64,000 bases of DNA, from assembly GCF_949628265.1 (NCBI RefSeq), contig NC_088787.1, forward strand, positions 18,652,501 to 18,716,500, in the 5' to 3' direction. Positions 11,528 to 24,497 of this stretch are shown here, piece after piece. The number at the start of each line of letters is the position of its first letter. Positions within the stretch are counted from its first letter, which is position 1. Source of the DNA: Cloeon dipterum. Its lineage: Eukaryota > Arthropoda > Insecta > Ephemeroptera > Baetidae. The translations under genes were made by a program, and so were the position numbers. The notes beneath the pieces are model-generated. The model was given only the letters and a program-made list of their open reading frames with translations, made no database searches and was not told where the DNA came from.

Positions 11528-14500
11528 AAGTGAGCAGGCATTGTTTATAGGTATTATATGAGCCTCATTCTTTCTCTCTCCATTGTTTGTTTGCACAGTC
11601 TTTTCGCAGGTCACGCCGGGTGCATATATGGGTTGTTGCAAGATCAGGAACTTGCAATTTTCCTAAACGGGATATTTTCTAATGAAAATGATGCTCCTAA
11701 CCATTATGCAATTAAACAGTGATTTTTTATTCCGGCAACACAGCAGCAAAGTACAACTTATATTTACGAGCCACTGCGGCTGCCACCTTGATTTAGAAAC
11801 AATTTGATTCGACGTGATTTTCCTATTAAGCTCTTGCCACACGGCTCACTATTTATCAGCAAAACGCTATACTCTGCAATTACCATCTCAACACCCTCTT
11901 GGCACTTTCGAATCCAACGGCAGTCACGACTCTCAAGAAGGAAAATTCAGCTCGACTCCTACTCTCCAAATTGTTTCCATTGCATCTAGATTAGAAAATA
12001 ATAGCCCTCCTATTTTGCAACAAGTGTACGCAGAAATTCGAAATGTGGAAGACGTTTCGCGTCATTTGCAATCGCATATTCACCTTAATTTAACACCTTT
12101 TTCGCATTACAAAAGCCATTCTGCAGCACGCGTGGTCTCCTTTTGAACCACTTGTTTTGAAATTGAAAGCTTATGAGCTATATGATAGCCTTTCCACGGG
12201 CACACGATTAATTAATCAACATTCAGCTGCTGACACAAATAAATTGACGCTCGACTCGCGCAGACCCGGGCAACACCTGTGTGATACTATATCATTCGAT
12301 AATAATCGAAAATATGACTGCGGACCTGCCTTCCCTGTCCGTATCAATGATCACGAGTTTGAGCGAGCACAATATGTCAACTTTCACCTTCGCAAAGTTC
12401 ATCTGCTCGAGTTTTATAAAGCAGAAAACACTCGGTTACATTTTTACAACAGATCTGATAGTTATCATCCAGTATGTGATGGGCTTTTTGCAGCTGAATG
12501 CTCTGAGCCTGAGCCCATTCTCTCATTTATATATATACTCCCACGCTATAGAACTGCGTCTGTGTGTAATTTGTGTTGTTATCTCGCTTGTATAACAAAC
12601 TTTCTCGAGCGACCACTCGAGTTATTTAATGCCCCCCGAATTCTGCTCCGTGGCGAAATAAACCGCATAGCATTCGCACACAAAAGTCTAACATAGGGCA
12701 TGCCCCCATATTACAAGAAAATCTATTTTTGCCCTTACCAAACTGTTTATAGAATCTACGATCGCCAAATATTCCGTAATAAGAGCTTATATTAATGCCA
12801 AAAACGAATAATAGGCGATTAGAACGATTTATGATTGGGAAATAAATTCTGGCTCTATTATTAGCGTAGAAAAAAATTAATGGGGCGCATTTCAATCTAG
12901 AGGGTCATGTTGCCGTTTAATAATAGATTTTCTCCTGACCCTTATTATTTATGGCTAATTTTATTTTTGTGTCAAGTTGCAGTTGCACAGAATAAGTGTC
13001 ATTATTATCTCGTGAATAATTCAGGTTCGCTGTCCTTAATGAAAGGATTACAATGCGAAATATGAATTCTTGATATGTTTGTCCTGAATTGAATTTGCAA
13101 TTCATTTCGAGCTCGAGTACCCTTGTGAATCTGCATGTATCTAGAACGGCGCCTGGCATATTTAGGATGATGGGAAGTTCACGTCATAATATATAATTAT
13201 TATAATTATGCATCTCTCTTGAGGAAATATGAATTAGCTGATAACAAGTTTGATTTTTGCAGCTTGTCAAAACATCCGCGCTGCACAATTAAATGTTGTA
13301 ACCACCTTCTCCGCAAACAAAGAAAACGCTCTCAATTATTTCGCTCCATTGCGTACACATTCCCTGCTCATTATCATAAAGCGCGCGGCGGTTTGTGTCG
13401 AAACGAAGCGAATCTTTTTTTCCTGCATAGCGTGTGTATGTGCGCCTGCGGTTTTTAATGAATGGGAAAACTTTTGTGCGCTGGCTAATATTGTGTAGGA
13501 TTTCATTGTTTATGTCTTTATTATCACTTGTCCTACAATAAACCGAGGAAATCCTTTCGTGCTCAATGGTGTAATTAATATTATAGTAATCGCATAAATT
13601 GAGAAATTATTGTATTTCACTTTCTATGAGTGCGGCTTGATTAAATCTTAAAAATGCCTCTGCGCATTGCAAACCTTGTAATGTAAACCTTAATTTTGTT
13701 ATTAGCATGTGCATCTGTTCAATATTATTTCATATAAGCGGCTGTCAAAAGAATTATTTTGCAGGTCTATGAATTTTTTTAATTTATTGCTATTCAAATT
13801 TTGACACTGCATAGCTATTAAAATACTAGCACACTGCCAAAACGTGAAAATTAAATTCACAAAATTAATTAAAATCAGCAGAAACTTATTAAGCTCAATG
13901 CCGATCACGCAAACTTGGCACGCTGACCGAGGCAATGAGCAGATTTGTATTGGTGGCTGTCACGATTGTGGCTCATTGAACAACAACAAAAAAGCGCTAT
14001 AAAAAGTTCCAGTTTAAAGAAGAGTCATCCTTGTGTGAAAAGCGCAGCCGAATGTTAATTGTCAGTTCAATTTGACCGGCGCATCTGCCTGCGAGCGAGG
14101 TCGGTCCATGGAGACGATTCGCAACGGTACCTATTCGCTTTCATTGTGGTTATTCGCGACGAGTCACGGCGAATATATTCACCACATTATGCATATTATC
14201 ATCTGCCCTCGGCGCGGCAGATACAGTTATTAGCCTCTCATCACAAAGCCAAGGATGCCTAATATGAATACGATCTAGACGCTGCAGCAGCAGCAGCAGC
14301 AGCAGCATGAGTAACGACAAACAACTGTAAACGCCGCGAAAAAAGACGTGAGATGGGTAATCATCTCGGATGACGCGCGACTTATTCCCTGCAGCACCGA
14401 GCAAATTGCATGAATGTGTTTTTCTTCCTCGCATGCATCAGGCAGGTGATGGTAATTTATATTATATACACTGGAGCAAATTTAGCTTAATTGCCAGAGG

Positions 14501-17500
14501 CCCGTTTCTGTTTAGAAGATTTATTTCCGTGAGCTACTCGGAAAAACAGCAGCGGTGTAAAATAAATCGCGTGTTTGGATTCGGGAAAAAGCTGCAGCTG
14601 TGTTTGATTTGATTTAAGGACGCCACTCTAAGTAGAAAGGGAGCAGCTCGTTAAAGAGCTCATGAGTGAATGTTTGAAGTTCATACATTAGTATGAGGAA
14701 ATCAATTGAGCTCTCACAGGAATTAATCGCCCATTAGTAAAGTTCACGTGTACTAACTGATGCCAAAAATGCACAAAAATATCCATTTATACTTTCACTT
14801 TCATTGAAAGTTTATTCATTAACAACATAATTATGTTTACCGCGGCAATAATAGAAATTGACTATGAGCACGTGTCGCTAATTATAAAAAAAATCTCACC
14901 AAGAAAATAATCAGGGCCCTGCCTTTAGACGTCATTACAATTTCGCCTTAATTGGATAGACGCACAAGCAAATTGAGAAGCCGCCAGATGAGCTTGGCAA
15001 TCATAATCCGAGCTGGTAAAGCAGCGCTCACTTTGTTCATCTTTCCGAGATCACTAAGCTGCTGGAAGACACCTTGACCAGCGGTATAAAGTCAATGCTC
15101 TCAGTCACGCTTGGTCAAGCATTCGACGCTTCTCTTTCAGCTTCACTCGCCTAACCACTCGGGTTTGCCTGTGATCGTTTAGCAAAACGAATACCGTCAA
15201 AAGTCGAAAGTGAATCCGTTTACCCTGCTGCTTTGTTGCCAGAAACCAACTGTCTATGTTTCAAATGAGCCCTGCAATAAAATGTACTGCCGCATTAAAT
15301 TCGCGCGTTGTGAAAATAGCGTTTGATCCGGTTTGAATAAAATGAATGTCTTTGCGATAAAATCACTAACGCCACACCAGCCTAAATTCGTAATGGCAGA
15401 GATTAACCCGGAGCAAGTTCAGCAGCATTTCCATACATTTAGAACCTGTTTCATATCTTAAAAAGTTTTTGCACTCGTGTTTTGCGGCAATGATGCAACC
15501 AAGAGCTGGCGCAATGAATACTAAAATCCTGAAGTGGTGGAACAAACCGAAATTATGGGGTCATATTATGTCTTAATTGTTTATTGTTGAAAAAAAAAAC
15601 AGATTGGCACCAGACTTGATGACTTTCACATCCTCTCTATGCTGTTGCTGCCCTGCTATTAAACAAAATGCCAAACTGGTTGACCTTTGGAATATAGTGC
15701 AGAATTTGAACCTTTCATTTCACGATCTCCGTTGAACGTTGAATGTCCCAGTCAAAAATGAATTGCCTCATAGAAGTGTGTGCTCTATATATCTGTATGC
15801 CAGCACGGTCTGTTGCTCTGATTATTTGTCTCTTATTGCGTAACGCACGTGTACGGAGCACTCGCCTTTTAAATATTCATGCAGCAGGCCGTTTAGAAAA
15901 GCCAATTGAGCAAATTTCCCAGTCATGGTTAATTTAGAAAAGGCTTAAAATATTCTAATGAGCGGAGACTTATTTCAACATGCAAGTAAGCATGATGAGG
16001 ATTTATCATTTTAAAAGATTAAATAATATTTATAACAAAGGCAGTTCAATTAAGCCTTATTTTCGCTCAAAACTATTCATGTGTTTTCTGATGAATCTAC
16101 AAAAAGCAAATTCATGCCGATTCTACCATTTTTCAGATTTTCGCGAAGCAGCTTTAAAAAAGGTCACCTCTCTATTAAACGCGTCTCCTTTTAGTCACGA
16201 CTATAAATTAAAGGGTATATCTGTGTGTTGACCGTGGAAAACTGCTTTTCGGTCGTTGAACTCACTCACCACTTAAGTTGGGCAGACGGAGTGTTTGTAG
16301 CGCTCGCTCTCAGTCCAGCTACACACTGAAAGAGTTGGTTTTCGAGCTCTGCTGGATGACTACGGCACCGGCAGGAGGGGCATCCTTCTCCTGCCGCCGC
16401 CGAGGTTTTGTCTCCGTGGCCCAGACGTAATCACTCAGCCGATGATGCCCTGAAAAGTTTCTCCCGTTGTGTGTTGATAACGCACGCATCTCCCTCTGCA
16501 TCTAGATCTGTAGTTCTTGTTTTCATTGCGACACCAGGAACCAATTTCGCAAATTTCATTGTTCAGTCAATCGAGTCAGTGCGCTGCGCTCAAGAGATCG
16601 ATATATATAGATGTTAGATCAAATCTCTAAAATATAAATCCGCTCGATCCTTTCAAAAGTAAACATTTTCACCATTTTAATCTGTTTTCTTCATTAAGAA
16701 GAAGGAAACATTTTAATTGGGAGACACTCTTTTTAAATTGAATAAATACATATTTGTCAAAATGGAGGTGCAAAAACTTCACTTACATCTTTTTAAGTTT
16801 TGGCTTTATTTAAATTGCTGCAATACTTCCCTCAAACCCTGGTAAGTGGAAAAAATCAAGATTGTATTTTTCAATCTACAAACAAAATGTAATTGATTAG
16901 AGTTTTTTCCTTGTTAAAGGCTGCTTAATTTAATATTTATTAAATTATCTTTACGTTTTATCTCCAAATTTCCACAAAAATTCAAAATGTGCATGTGAAA
17001 GAGATAAAAAAAGTTTATTGAGTTTACGGGAAAAAGGAAAATCAAATATCGCAGGGATATGCTACGGGATTTCCACTCGTTCGTCCTTCTTGCCTTTTTG
17101 GCATGTTCCATAACAACGAGGCGTCATTTTATCTCTTTCCTCCTACGTCATTTTCAGCTAACAAGAGGTTGCAAGGAAAATAGCAACGTGTGAGAACTAA
17201 GAAAAGCACATATTTATATGCGTTTATTTTTTGCAGTTATGACTAAGCCTTTTTAGTTTGTAAAATACCAATAAACAAGCAATGGAGCCTTTTTTGGAAT
17301 TGATAAATATACTAAATCATATTTGCTTTAAAAAAAATGATAAATTATTTTCCTGCTGCTGAATGAAAACTAAAGCTGCAAATATTTTTCTGCCAACCAA
17401 TGAAAAAATGGCTTTAAAATTCGCATACTTATTTGCAGAGAAGTTCATTATTATTTAAAAATCATTTGTTTTAATTCCTGCTTACTTCTATTTTAGATTA

Positions 17501-19040
17501 TTAATATTTTAACGACATCCATAATTAAAACGAAAAATAATGGTCAAGAAAGATTTTTCTTAACTCCATGTGCAGATTGGAGTATTTAAAAATGTCCCTC
17601 GATTTAATTTCCTGTGCCATTTATTTTCCATTATTTCATAAAACAAATTGATTCCCAATTTATGGAATTGCGGTTTTTTTTGCACTAAAATTTTGCTCTA
17701 ATTAGGATCAGAAACTCCCGTGAGTCAGTTTTATTGTACTAATGCCCCGCGCCAAATATGTGTATTCGCAACACTGAAATCGTGGCATAACCATATCTTC
17801 CTTCTTACGACACCTGATCGGCTGCAAGATGGATTGCAGCTGGAGCGAAGTGATTATGGAGCAGCAGAGGCCGAGGCCCATCCACCACGCACAACAAAGG
17901 AAACAATATTGCGCGCAAGTTTACCATCAAGCAGAATGCCGAGCCATGTGAAGGGAAAAGTGAGTTCCCACCAACGATCGTGCCGCTTAAGGAGGTTACT
18001 CTATTTTTTCCAATGGCAAATTTCAAAGATCATCAGCTCTCCGCGAGCATTCCGGATAAAATAATGATGCTTGCGCACATTATTCTGTTTTGCAGCCAAT
18101 TTAGCGCTTGAAAGTCCGTTTTCTGTTTGCGGCTCTCGCGGAGAGCTGTTTTTCTTTCAAGGACTTTTTAATGTCACTTTTTGCACAAGTGGATTATTTT
18201 ACGCTTTAAAACGAGATTTTCAGGCGCAGATGCCTTTTTGCTTTAGTCGTAAAATGCCAACTCACATAATACATTACAGAACAAAGCCGACTCTTCCCAT
18301 TATAAGTGATTGGCCTGCGCCGACCTAAGTGCTTGTAATGCATTGAATTTGATAAAGGCGTGGTGGATTTTCACAAGGTAGCTGGCTCAACAGGTTTTCT
18401 TGGGCGTATGTTTGGTTTCCTCTCATCAAGGAATGAAATTATTTAGAAATTGCTCAATGCGAAACGCCATGAACGTACATGTGACTTCATACAAACAATT
18501 TTGTCATGCGTGTGTGGAGTGAATGTTGAATATAGATAATTTGTTCTATGCCCTCCGCTTGTAATTGATCTCGTTTTATTATTACGGAAGTGAAAACTTT
18601 TGTGAATAAATATTTCTGGATGCTTGAATTTTTTAATGATGAAATTTTTAAAACTATTTGATTCGGTAATTATTTCACTAGCCGAATCAATTTTTTCATA
18701 GATCTATATTTAAAACCAAGCTATATAGTATAAAATATCGTTAAAATTCAAGATTATTTAAATTGGAGTAAAATTATATTCAAACGTCCGTGGACTTATT
18801 TTCCCAAGTTTGTGTGCAAAGGTCAAATTTAATTTAGATAAATTAAAGGAATTTTAAATTAACAAGCTTGGGATCTTCATTTCCCTTTTCACCTGCGCAA
18901 GTCCATGCCTCTTTTCCGCGTAGATTTAAAAGCCGCTGATCAACGCATGCGCACAACGTGACTTGTGACTTAAGCTGCATCGTTCCAGTCTGTAAACAGG
19001 ATAATTTTTCGTGACTTCGCCTGTGAATTCCAATCCAGTT
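11528..19040. other. 7.5 kb gene-poor region
   Basis: I find no coding exon with family resemblance or a consistent splice context on either strand. The region is AT-rich with scattered GC-richer patches and several TATA-like words (for example 13999-14006 and 15085-15091), none linked to a credible coding exon. It lies between two genes that point away from it, so it may hold enhancers, distal promoters or a non-coding transcript. Confidence 0.5.
14284..14307 (+). repeat. (GCA)8 microsatellite
   Basis: Eight perfect GCA units in non-coding sequence. The poly-leucine read on the minus strand at this spot is a by-product of the repeat. Confidence 0.95.
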
Positions 19041-21281
19041 ATGGCTGCTATTAGTCTGCTAAACCCGAAAGCCGAGTTTGCTCGGGCTGCCCAGGCACTG
19101 GCCATCAACATCACGGCGGCGAGGGGCATCCAGGATGTGATGAAGACGAACCTGGGCCCGAAAGGCACCATGAAAATGTAAGTCGCCGGCGCCATGTGAC
19201 CGCATGGTCTGGAAGCTTCTATCAGATTTCCGCTTGATTTTCTTCAAATTAAGACATAAAGTAATCAAATTTCTATGACAGGCTTGTGTCCGGAGCTGGT
19301 GACATCAAAATCACTAAGGATGGAAACGTTCTTCTGCACGAAATGGTAAGCAACTGCTCTCACAAAGCAACAACTCCCAAAGGGTGTGTTAACGCCCACA
19401 CAAGCAGCACCCAGAATGTTTTGAAAATCTTTCCTAATTGTTTTGTGGTGTTATGTTATGTTAACTTAACGTTCTCATTGGTTCTATATATCTAAAATAA
19501 TATTTTGGCTCAGTCAGATTTTAATCTTAATCCAAAACTCATTGAAAACATCTTCCAGCAAATCATGAATCCCACCGCTTCACTAATTGCCAGGGCTTCG
19601 ACAGCTCAGGATGACATGACAGGTGACGGCACCACATCCACCGTCCTTGTCATCGGAGAGCTGCTGAAGCAAGCCGATGTTTTCATCTCCGAGGGACTGC
19701 ACCCGCGTATCGTTGCTGAGGGATTTGATCTTGCCCGCAAGAAGTCTTTGGAGGTGCTTGACAGCATCAAAATCAAGGTTGATGTCAACAAAGAAGGCCT
19801 ATCTGGCGTTTCGAGAACAGCCTTGAAAACAAAGCTGCACCCCAAACTTGCTGATCAACTTAGTGATGTAAGATTTGCGTGTTTTGGAAATGATTATTTT
19901 AGGAATAACTATCATCATTCCAGGTTTGCGTTGATGCCATCCTGAGCATTTACAGCAAGGATATCCCTCTTGATCTGCACATGGTTGAGATCATGGAAAT
20001 GCAGCACAAAACAGAGCTGGATTCAAAATTGGTGAAGGGTATTGTGATGGACCATGGAGCAAGACATCCTGACATGCCAAAGAAAGTCACTGATGCCTTT
20101 ATTCTCACGTGTAACGTGTCTATGGAGTACGAGAAGAGGTATTTTATTCAATTTCTTTATTTTAGAAAATCTAATGCATTTGTATCAGTGAGGTTGCATC
20201 TGGGTTCTTCTACAAGAGTGCTGAGGAGAGGGAAAAGCTGCTCAAGGCTGAGCGCGATTTCATCGAAAAGAGGGTCCAAAAGGTCATCGAGTTGAAGAGG
20301 GCTGTTTGCGCTGGTAACAAGAAGGGCTTTGTCGTCATTAACCAGAAGGCAAGGATTTGAAATTTATCAATGGAACAGCAAGCTCATGTTTCACTTCAGG
20401 GAATCGACCCCTTCTCCCTGGACGCGCTTGCTAAGGAGGGCATCATGGCCCTGCGCCGCGCTAAGAGGCGCAATATGGAGCGTCTCACCCTTGCTTGCGG
20501 AGGAATCGCAATGAACAGCTTTGACGATATGCTGCCTGAGCACTTGGGATACGCTGGACTTGTTTATGAGCATGTTCTGGTACGAATTTTTAATCAATCA
20601 CGAGCTATTACATTTGACTAATAATGTTCTTAAAAAAGGGCGAGGACAAGTTTACTTTTGTCGAAGAATGCAAGAATCCTCAGAGTGTGACCATCCTGAT
20701 GAAGGGTCCCAACAAGCACTCACTTGTCCAGATGAAGGACGCTATCAGGGATGGGCTCAGGGCTATCAAGAACACCATTGACGATGGTTGTGTTGTTCCT
20801 GGTGCTGGAGCCTTTGAGATTGTTGCGAATAAGGAGTTGATGGCGCTGAAGCAGACTGTCAGCGGAAAGGCCAAACTCGGCGTTCAAGCCTATGCTGAGG
20901 CGCTACTCATCATTCCTAAGGTCCTAGGTACTTGATTGAAACGCCAATGATCCAGCCAAACATAAATATTAAATTTCATTTCAGCACAAAACGCTGGATT
21001 TGATACTCAGGATAGTATTGTTAAGCTTCTGGAGGAGGCGGCAAACACTGGATTGCCTGTTGGTCTCGACCTTTCCACAGGGGAGGCTATGGTGCCAGCT
21101 GATTCGGGAGTTTTCGATAACTTCATTGTCAAGAAGCAAATAATCAACTCTTGGTACAAAGAGAATTTAATTTAATTAACCGCTTGTATTGATAGGAGTT
21201 TCTTTCAGCACTGTGATTGCAAGCAACCTCCTCCTTGTGGACGAAATCATGAGGGCAGGAATGTCATCTCTCAAGGGCTAA
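19041..21281 (+). CDS. CCT6: T-complex protein 1 subunit zeta (CCT6), 531 aa
   Basis: Exons: 19041-19177, 19282-19345, 19559-19867, 19924-20138, 20189-20348, 20400-20579, 20639-20927, 20985-21153, 21209-21281. The protein aligns end to end with animal CCT6: [16 protein letters not shown] start, [19 protein letters not shown], the ATPase motif GDGTTS, the apical [41 protein letters not shown], and the C-terminus AGMSSLKG. Its 531 residues equal the human length. CCT6 is one of eight subunits of the cytosolic TRiC chaperonin ring that folds actin, tubulin and other proteins using ATP. Intron 5 (20349-20399) has a GC donor, AAG|GCAAGG, with a normal CAG acceptor; the other introns are GT-AG. Intron 6 ends in an A-rich rather than pyrimidine-rich acceptor. 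AATAAA lies at 21405-21410. It converges on POP4. Confidence 0.97.
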
Positions 21282-21404
21282 ACACGCCCTTTCAACCAAC
21301 CCCGCCTTTAACTGTTTCTCAACTTTGCAACGTAATTCCTTATTTAATGTATTTGTTCACGAAGTCATGGTATTTTCCTGTCTCAAAGATTAATTCTGCT
21401 TTCT

Positions 21405-21410
21405 AATAAA
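21405..21410 (+). terminator. Poly(A) signal of CCT6
   Basis: AATAAA, 124 bp after the CCT6 stop. Cleavage is expected near 21420-21435, which abuts the end of the convergent POP4 gene. Confidence 0.75.
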
Positions 21411-21444
21411 GTAACAAAAAAATTTACAGCAGAACTTTACGAAT

Positions 21445-21450
21445 TTTATT
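21445..21450 (-). terminator. Poly(A) signal of POP4 overlapping its stop codon
   Basis: On the minus strand AATAAA shares bases with the POP4 TAA stop (21449-21451), so the POP4 3' untranslated region should be only about 15-30 nt long and should end near the CCT6 cleavage site. Confidence 0.65.
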
Positions 21451-22499
21451 ATAAATCTTTGACAACCCTTTGCTTGATCTTCTTGGTGCTCCTTTCTGCT
21501 GGTTTCGTTAGGAAATGCTTTCCAAAAACAGTGAAAGTGATGTCCTCTAAATGCACTTCAAATAGGGAAGATGATTTGGGAATAGCTGAGAAAGGATAAA
21601 GAGATGAGACAAAGCAAACGCTTCAGAAAATAATAATACTTTTAACTGAGTTATCTTCGCAAATAATTTGGAATGTATTCTTGGTGTCCATAAGGATAAT
21701 TCCTTTGACGCCTACTAATGACAAACACCTTGAGCGCACAACTTTGACAACTGCACCGTGGTAGTCAGCCTTTTGTAAAAGCAATGTCGCTTGCTCAGAT
21801 ACTCCACTAGCAGGAAAATAATTATTTATGTTTGTCTTTGTAACCAAATCAGGAAACTTATAAGCTTACCCTCCATTGCGGATTTCATTTAAATCGATGT
21901 ACGACGTCATGTAGCCAGTCCACAATTCATTTAAAGGAATATAGTCAGTGTACTTCATTCCTTTCTTAGGCAGCTTGCGCAAGTTCAATTTTTCCATTTC
22001 CTTGTGGGACAACTTTTGTTTCTTTTGCCGGACAATCGCTTTCTTTTTAGGAGGCATTTCCAAAGGGAATCTCTGTAATATTATTATTAACAATAATTAT
22101 TGTGGTTATTGATGTTATCCTTTGAATGAAAAGCTGCATAATATAATAGACTCATTTAGCATCCACCCTCTTGTGCCAAAAATTTGATCATGCTAAGACA
22201 AACAACTTTTGTTTAGTGGCCACTAATTGAGTCACAAAAAAAAGTTTGTGGACGCTCATTTGAGTCACGACCAGGTCACGACCAAACCTTTCGAAGCTCA
22301 TTGTCGATTTCTCCTCGATCATTGGCAGGTATAACACTTTCGATAAACTTTTTTGTTTCACAGGTCTGGATGCACAAAAAGTTTTCATTTTTCCTTCCAT
22401 CTACTTTTAAATACAAATCTGAAAATAAAAATTAAACTGTCAACATTATGTTACATAAATCAACGCGATCGCGATAGACAAACCATTAACGCTTTCCAT
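21449..22499 (-). CDS. POP4: Ribonuclease P/MRP protein subunit p29 (POP4/RPP29), 217 aa
   Basis: Minus-strand exons: 22499-22484, 22418-22288, 22072-21870, 21806-21640, 21585-21449. Phases agree and all junctions are GT-AG. The protein follows animal POP4: a poorly conserved N-terminus with ETKKFIESVIP, a basic PPKKKAIVRQKKQKL region, PLNELWTGYM, then the UPF0086/Rof-like beta-barrel ADYHGAVVKVVRS, VGVKGIILMDTKNTFQII, and a C-terminus with FGKHFL and ERSTKKIKQR. Its length is close to human (220). It binds RNase P and MRP RNAs and helps mature tRNA and rRNA in the nucleus and nucleolus. The 16-nt first coding exon (M-E-S-V-N) is the least certain part; it was chosen because it alone gives an ATG, a donor and the right phase for exon 2. 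It is divergent from UBE2G1. Confidence 0.92.
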
Positions 22500-23026
22500 T
22501 CCTAATAAGAATAATTTGTGGAATAATTATGTATTTATTTCTTCGGTTGAGCTGACTGTCCTTTTCAAGTTCGGCAATATTTTTTCCAGTTGACTGATAG
22601 TGATAGATTCCTCGGCAGCCAGCAACAGCAACAAAACTCAATGCCTGCACCTGCACGCTTCTCGATCCCGACGACGACAGCTGGGGCTCCGGTGTTTAAA
22701 TTTTAGCGCTTAAAATGCGCTTGAGAAAGCAACAGCATTCAGCATTGAAATATCATACAAACTTGTTAGTTCAGACTATATTAACTAAATTAAGACTTTC
22801 AAAAAAATAAATGGATAATATAAAATCACAAATATCAGCTCAACTGTTGTTGAAATTAAGCAAAAATTATCAAAAACAGTAATCAACAATTTACGACGGC
22901 GCATGCGCACAACGTTTCGACTGCTACTTCGGCCTTGAACGAGTAGAAAATAGCAATCGTTTCTCTTGCTGGGTTTTGGTCATTGTTAGGATAATTTTTC
23001 GTTCAATTACCCATCTAGATACACAC
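22500..23026. other. Divergent promoter region of POP4 and UBE2G1
   Basis: About 530 bp between two divergent start codons. There is no clear TATA box and no exon. A GCATGCGCA-like NRF1-type palindrome at 22902-22910 could serve as a promoter element of these housekeeping genes; a similar GCATGCGCA occurs at 18945-18953 just upstream of CCT6. Confidence 0.45.
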
Positions 23027-24497
23027 ATGTCAGAATCCCAATCATCTCTTCTACTCCGGAAACAACTTTCAGGTGAGTTGGAATAGGAAATGCCCCTAAA
23101 AGTAACCAATTTCATAACAAGCCGAAGGATGTAAATTTAGCTGTATGTAATCATGTCTTTCGCATCAGCAGCTGATCCGAGTCCGCAATTTCTAAATTCA
23201 TTTGCTTCCTCAGAAAGCTCTCGAATGGAATTCGCAGTCACCTGCGTGTTGCTTTTGTGGTATAAATGCTATAGTTTAACGTCCCATTGCATCGGATGCG
23301 TAAAAGTTGCATCATCGACTTATTTCCCAAGCTTTTTTAGCGTGCGCACGGGATGCTTTACATATGTATGCAAAGCCATTCAGACATATTTGTTTTCGTA
23401 TATTTGCCAAGCACCTCGTGTTCTGTAACTGTCAACCATTCTTTCAAAACACTTTTGCTTCTTCTAAACACCTAAATGCTTCGTATTTTGTATGATTTTA
23501 GAGTTGAACAAAAATCCTGTCGAAGGTTTCTCTGCGGGACTGATCGATGACAATGAGATTTACAAATGGGAAGTCTTGATCATAGGGCCTCCTGACACCC
23601 TCTAGTAAGCACCATTTATTGACTAATCATTATTTCTTGAACCTGCAACCATGCCTTTTATTTCAGCGAGGGCGGATTCTTCAAAGCTCACCTCCACTTC
23701 CCAAAAGAGTACCCCCTCAGGCCTCCTAGAATGAAATTCATCACAGAAATTTGGCATCCAAACAGTAATGATTTAAAAATGAATATATATTCTCTTAAAT
23801 TTGAAAACTGAACTTTTACAGTTGATAAAAATGGTGATGTCTGTATCTCAATTCTTCATGAACCTGGCGATGACAAGTGGGGTTATGAAAAAGCATCTGA
23901 AAGATGGCTGCCAGTGCACACAGTGGAGACCATTCTGATTTCTGTCATCTCCATGCTAGCTGACCCTAATGACGAAAGTCCAGCAAACGTAGATGCAGCG
24001 GTAAGAACTTTATTTTGAAAATAACCTCTGATACATTTTGCTTTCATGTCTTGGTAAAGTGATACCCAAAATTGTTGAAAAGGGAAAGAAAATACTATCA
24101 GCTTACTCATTTTTAAGAATACCAATTTAAAAATCCAGGGTTTGTTTTATTTAGATTCAATACCTTGGTTTTCTAGCTGTATCTATAATTTAAATCATTT
24201 ATCAGCTCTATTTCTTTAGATACTTCTAAGTCTACGAGGCATAGATACAATTTTAACAATCTTGATTGATGGTATTGAGGAACAAAAGTTTATTGATTTA
24301 CTTTTTTACAAGTTCCTTAGCAATATCTCCAGAAGCATTTCAATCTAGATTGAAAAGGATTATCAACACAGCTTTACTTTCCACCAAGACTAAAATATGC
24401 ATTGCACGTTTTGCAGAAAGAGTGGCGAGAAAACTACCCTGAATTCAAAAGAAAAGTAGCACGTTGTGTTCGCAAGAGCCAAGAGGAGTGCGTGTAG
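23027..24497 (+). CDS. UBE2G1: Ubiquitin-conjugating enzyme E2 G1 (168 aa)
   Basis: Exons: 23027-23072, 23502-23604, 23667-23764, 23822-24000, 24417-24497; introns are GT-AG. The protein is near-identical in layout to human UBE2G1: [59 protein letters not shown]. The catalytic cysteine lies at residue 90 in [12 protein letters not shown], followed by the acidic insert [14 protein letters not shown] that marks the G/R class. The end [13 protein letters not shown] also matches. UBE2G1 takes activated ubiquitin from E1 and builds mainly Lys48 chains; in human cells it extends chains for CUL4-based ligases and acts in ER-associated degradation. Two genes downstream of its neighbour lies DCAF17, a CUL4 adaptor, which may be coincidence. 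Possible AATAAA at 25072-25077 or 25410. Confidence 0.96.

Noticed and set aside
12157-12696. 179-codon plus-strand open frame in the gene-free interval
   Set aside because: Biased composition without domains, signal peptide or splice context; an overlapping frame is equally open.
14150-14434. Minus-strand frame with a poly-leucine run
   Set aside because: The leucines come from the (GCA)8 repeat; the rest resembles nothing and has no gene context.
15085-15106. TATAAAG followed by TCAGTC as a core promoter
   Set aside because: The spacing is about 18 bp rather than about 30 bp and no exon follows; such words are common in this composition.
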